A stretch of DNA of 64,000 nt from Chromobotia macracanthus (Eukaryota; Chordata; Actinopteri; Cypriniformes; Botiidae), in the NCBI GenBank assembly GCA_036877525.1, contig JAZGTH010000004.1, positions 14,588,001 through 14,652,000 on the forward strand. Direction: 5' to 3'. The notes beneath the pieces are model-generated. The model had not been told where the DNA came from. It made no database searches and saw only the letters and a list, made by a program, of their open reading frames with translations. The translations under genes were made by a program, and so were the position numbers. Of this stretch, positions 61,140 to 64,000 are shown in pieces (positions within the stretch are counted from its first letter, which is position 1; every line of letters begins with the position of its first letter).

Positions 61140-64000
61140 TCACGGGTTACAGATGAAAAGTGGCGAGCCAGCCAGGAGAAAGATTCCAACAATAGTGACT
61201 GATTAGATAGCTGGGTTTACTAGAAAGATAACACATTGGACAGAATTTTAACATCATGGATATCATAAAGAGGATGTAAACATTTCAAACACGGTGATTG
61301 TTGATGGTTTGACGCTGACTGAAGCAGACACAGACTTAGAGTCATGGCTTTTGAGATATGGCAGTATTAGTTGAAATCATCTTATGACCCAAACTCTGAA
61401 TTCCATCATCATCATGCTATCATAGAGTTTACCTACAGCTCTGCAATGAAAAAATTGATGCCCCTGTTACCTCTAATAGTGGTTAGTATGTCAAACCCAG
61501 ACACCACTGTTATTGCACATGCTTTAGGTTGCATCTACCCTCCTGTTGCTAGAGATAATGCCACTAAGGGGTATCTGGAAGAATTGCAAAACATTGCTAG
61601 TATTAGTGGAAAATCGATTGAGGAAGTACTCTAGGTGGAGTTACTGAGAATGAAATTTGGCCCTTCTCTTGCTGAGCCATCATTTTCTTCAGGTGAAAGA
61701 CTTACCCAATATGCAGCAGATTCTCAAATACGTGATAGCAGCACAGTCGGTCCACCAGATGGACAATTGTCCCCAGCCACATCACAGAGAATGACCACCG
61801 AACAAGTAGCTGCTCACCTTTTCACGAAGCTGAATCCACAAACTCAAATCCAAAAACCTAACCATAGAGCTCGCAATTCCGCAGTCACTGTATCATCACA
61901 TCCAACACTTACCATGGACATAAGTGATCCTCCAAATGTGCAAAAGGTAGTAGTTGAACACATTGTTCAAACCAATGACACTCCATTACAGCAAACCTTT
62001 TTCTGTCTCGGGTCCTTCTCTGGAAAAGTTCCTAGACCAGATGAAGTGTCAACCTTCTATTGACAGATCCTTCTATTTCTGACTTGCATTGGACCAGGAA
62101 AATTCTAGACAGACTGCTTCCCCCAGCAGCAGTTATTGTTAAACACTGAGCACTCTCCAAAACAATGGTGAGAAGCCTTCAACTTACCTGCACAGGTTGC
62201 ATGTTCTCTTGAGCACAGTCATTGAACGAGGTGGCATATCTGAGTGAGTGAGAACACTATCTTAAGCAGTTTTGGCGAGGTTGTTGGGACAGTGCATTCA
62301 TTGCTAATTTTAAGCTGGAAAGGAGGAAAGTAAACCCTCCTTCATTTGCAGAATTAGTAGTTCTTATCCGCACAGAAGAAGATCAGAACGCTTCCAAAGA
62401 AGAGAGAATGAGGAAGCATTCAGGGCAAAACAAGCATTGTCCCGCACCCTCGAAATTTAAACTGTCAACTCACCAGATATCTGCATACCCATTTGATATG
62501 CAGGATGACCAAGCTGATACATCTCTCGCAAAGCAAGTCTGTGAACTTCAATCTCAAGTTGTTGCTCTGCAAAAACATTTAGGCCAGAAGGATAAGGCCA
62601 AAAATGCAAAACAAGGTGAGTGCACTAAGAAAAGTTGTCACTGAGTTACAAGCTCAGATTACAGCCATGCAAACTGCAGCCACTTCAGAAATGAAGAGTG
62701 ATGTCGAAGTAACCGAAATTGCTGATTTAAAGAGGCAGATCGCTGACTTGAAAGTTCAGATGACTGCTTCTGAGATGTACAGACACCATTCCAAAACGTT
62801 CCCTCAATCCAAAAGCAGCATCAAGCACATGCTACCTGAACCAGGCATCACAGAGTGGTCTAGAGATGGTAGACTGCCTGATAGCAGACCCCGTCCAAGG
62901 CATGGTTTCAGATGTGGGGAAGATGGTCATCTTGCCAGTAGCTGTAGTAATGCTCCTGATCCTACTAAAGTTCCAGAGAAAAGACACAAGCTGAGAGACC
63001 AGGCCAGTGGGATGCCCGCCACATTGCAGCTATGAAACTGTGGGATGGTCTCTGTAGAGACCATCCCACAGTTAGGGGGATACAGAGAGGGGCATACAGA
63101 GACCAGACAGGGAAAGCACTAAGAAACCTAGACACCTTTACAACCAAAATGCATGTGATGCATTCACTTTGAGGAACTTAAGAGGATTATTGGGAGTGAA
63201 GTACACGACCCAAATTGCTGTTGATGATAAAAGGTTTCCTGCCTTCTGAACACAGGATTTCAGGTGGCCACGGTTCCTTGGTCATTTTACGAAGAACATT
63301 TGTCAGATTGTCCTCTTAATTTGTTGGATAACTTGCTGGAAGTGGAAGGAGCGAATGGACAAACAGTGCCTTATTTGGATATGTGGAACTGACTCTAAAA
63401 TTCCCCAGAGAGCTCCTTGGAACAGAGATGGAGGTGCCTACTTTAGCCCTGGTAGTACCATATCTGATGAACATGCCTCAGGTTCTGATTGGTACTAATT
63501 CATTAGATGCCCTTTACTGCAATTATGTCCAACAACCTGCATCCCTTCTTCAATCTAACTTGCATGGCTACCATGCAGTGCAAAAGGTTCTGGAAGCAAG
63601 AAACAGTCAAGCCAGTGCTGATGTAGTAGGCTGGATGAAATTCAAGGGACACATTGCAGAGTTGGTACCTGTGGGCTGTACAGTTGTCCTTGATGGACAT
63701 GTTCTGGTTAACTGGTTAACTCACTCCCACAGCTGTTTGCATACCTTACCCTCCAAGAGGAATAATAGATCGGGCATGGAATTCAATTGCAATCCAAAGT
63801 CTTTGCTTTGCATGACTTAGATTATGGGTATACAGACAAATTCACTCATCAAATAAAGTGTAACAATGAGACCCATTTTAAACACAGACCTCAACCCATT
63901 CATTCTCAGGACATTGATGAGGTATGGAAAAATTTGCAGGACTTGTTAGCTGCTGGAATCATCTAAGAGTCAGAATTTCCCTTTTCTTCCCCAATAGTAA
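61140..64000 (+). pseudogene. Ty3/gypsy-like retrotransposon, 5' two-thirds, running off the right edge
   Basis: A 'tggcgagccagccaggagaa' block near 61161 is the likely leader. Gag follows: VDGLTLTEADTDLESWLLRY at about 61295-61355, then 61371-62063 with an in-frame TAG at 61632-61634. A capsid-like stretch FWRGCWDSAFIANFKLERRK occurs near 62270. A coiled-coil follows (62480-62780, repeated 'LQAQI/LKRQIADLKVQM'). The zinc knuckle FRCGEDGHLASSC near 62913 lacks its first cysteine. A protease/linker region (63150-63800, VELTLKFPRELLGTEMEVPT) leads to the RT entry (FKHRPQPIHSQDIDEVWKNL near 63875). Several frameshifts and a stop at 63964 mark it as dead. Integrase would lie beyond the window. 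Confidence 0.8.

Overview
The window is AT-rich vertebrate nuclear DNA. It fits a teleost fish: OlfC (vomeronasal type-2-like) olfactory receptor exons, a her/hes bHLH-Orange gene ending in WRPW, and a fish-typical transposon mix (DIRS tyrosine-recombinase elements, Ty3/gypsy, L2/CR1/jockey-type LINEs, Tc1, piggyBac-like and fold-back MITEs). I see no prokaryotic, phage or CRISPR content.

Two complete cellular genes can be built from the sequence. (1) A her3/hes3-like transcriptional repressor on + at 21104-22814: four exons, 672 bp of coding sequence, 223 codons plus stop, with bHLH, Orange and WRPW all present. (2) An OlfC class C odorant receptor on - at 54211-37761: six exons, 2481 bp, 826 codons plus stop, with all splice sites and phases agreeing. 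A third partial gene is an intact OlfC seven-transmembrane terminal exon on + at 5221-6140; no exons 1-5 are visible between it and the left edge. A fourth is a fossil of an OlfC exon 3, broken by a stop, at about 54325-54620 (-).

Layout: 1-5000 is retrotransposon debris (DIRS-like ends, a decayed minus-strand gypsy with LTR-like direct repeats, a LINE fragment). 5221-6140 is the orphan receptor exon, followed by an LTR-like remnant and a (GT)40 microsatellite. 8180-10870 and 16080-19545 are collinear diverged copies of the same non-coding segment, separated by a TA-flanked Tc1 (10901-12358), an unidentified direct-repeat pair and a DIRS relic (13640-15116). The her gene follows the right copy. 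23000-26100 holds no gene I recognise. 26100-36800 is repeats: a CRE/E-box-bearing patch, a teleost dispersed repeat, LINE and DIRS relics, and a gypsy-type LTR with an internal duplication. 37761-54211 is the OlfC gene, with introns 3 and 5 enlarged by a DIRS relic, a LINE split by a fold-back MITE, and a TTAA-flanked MITE. 56930-59950 is a nearly full-length minus-strand LINE, and 61140-64000 a gypsy element running off the right edge.

The two genes work in unrelated processes (neural/progenitor repression; amino-acid-type odour sensing). I found no new multi-gene system. The points most worth following are the stop-free 198-bp intron of the receptor gene and the duplicated blocks upstream of the her gene.
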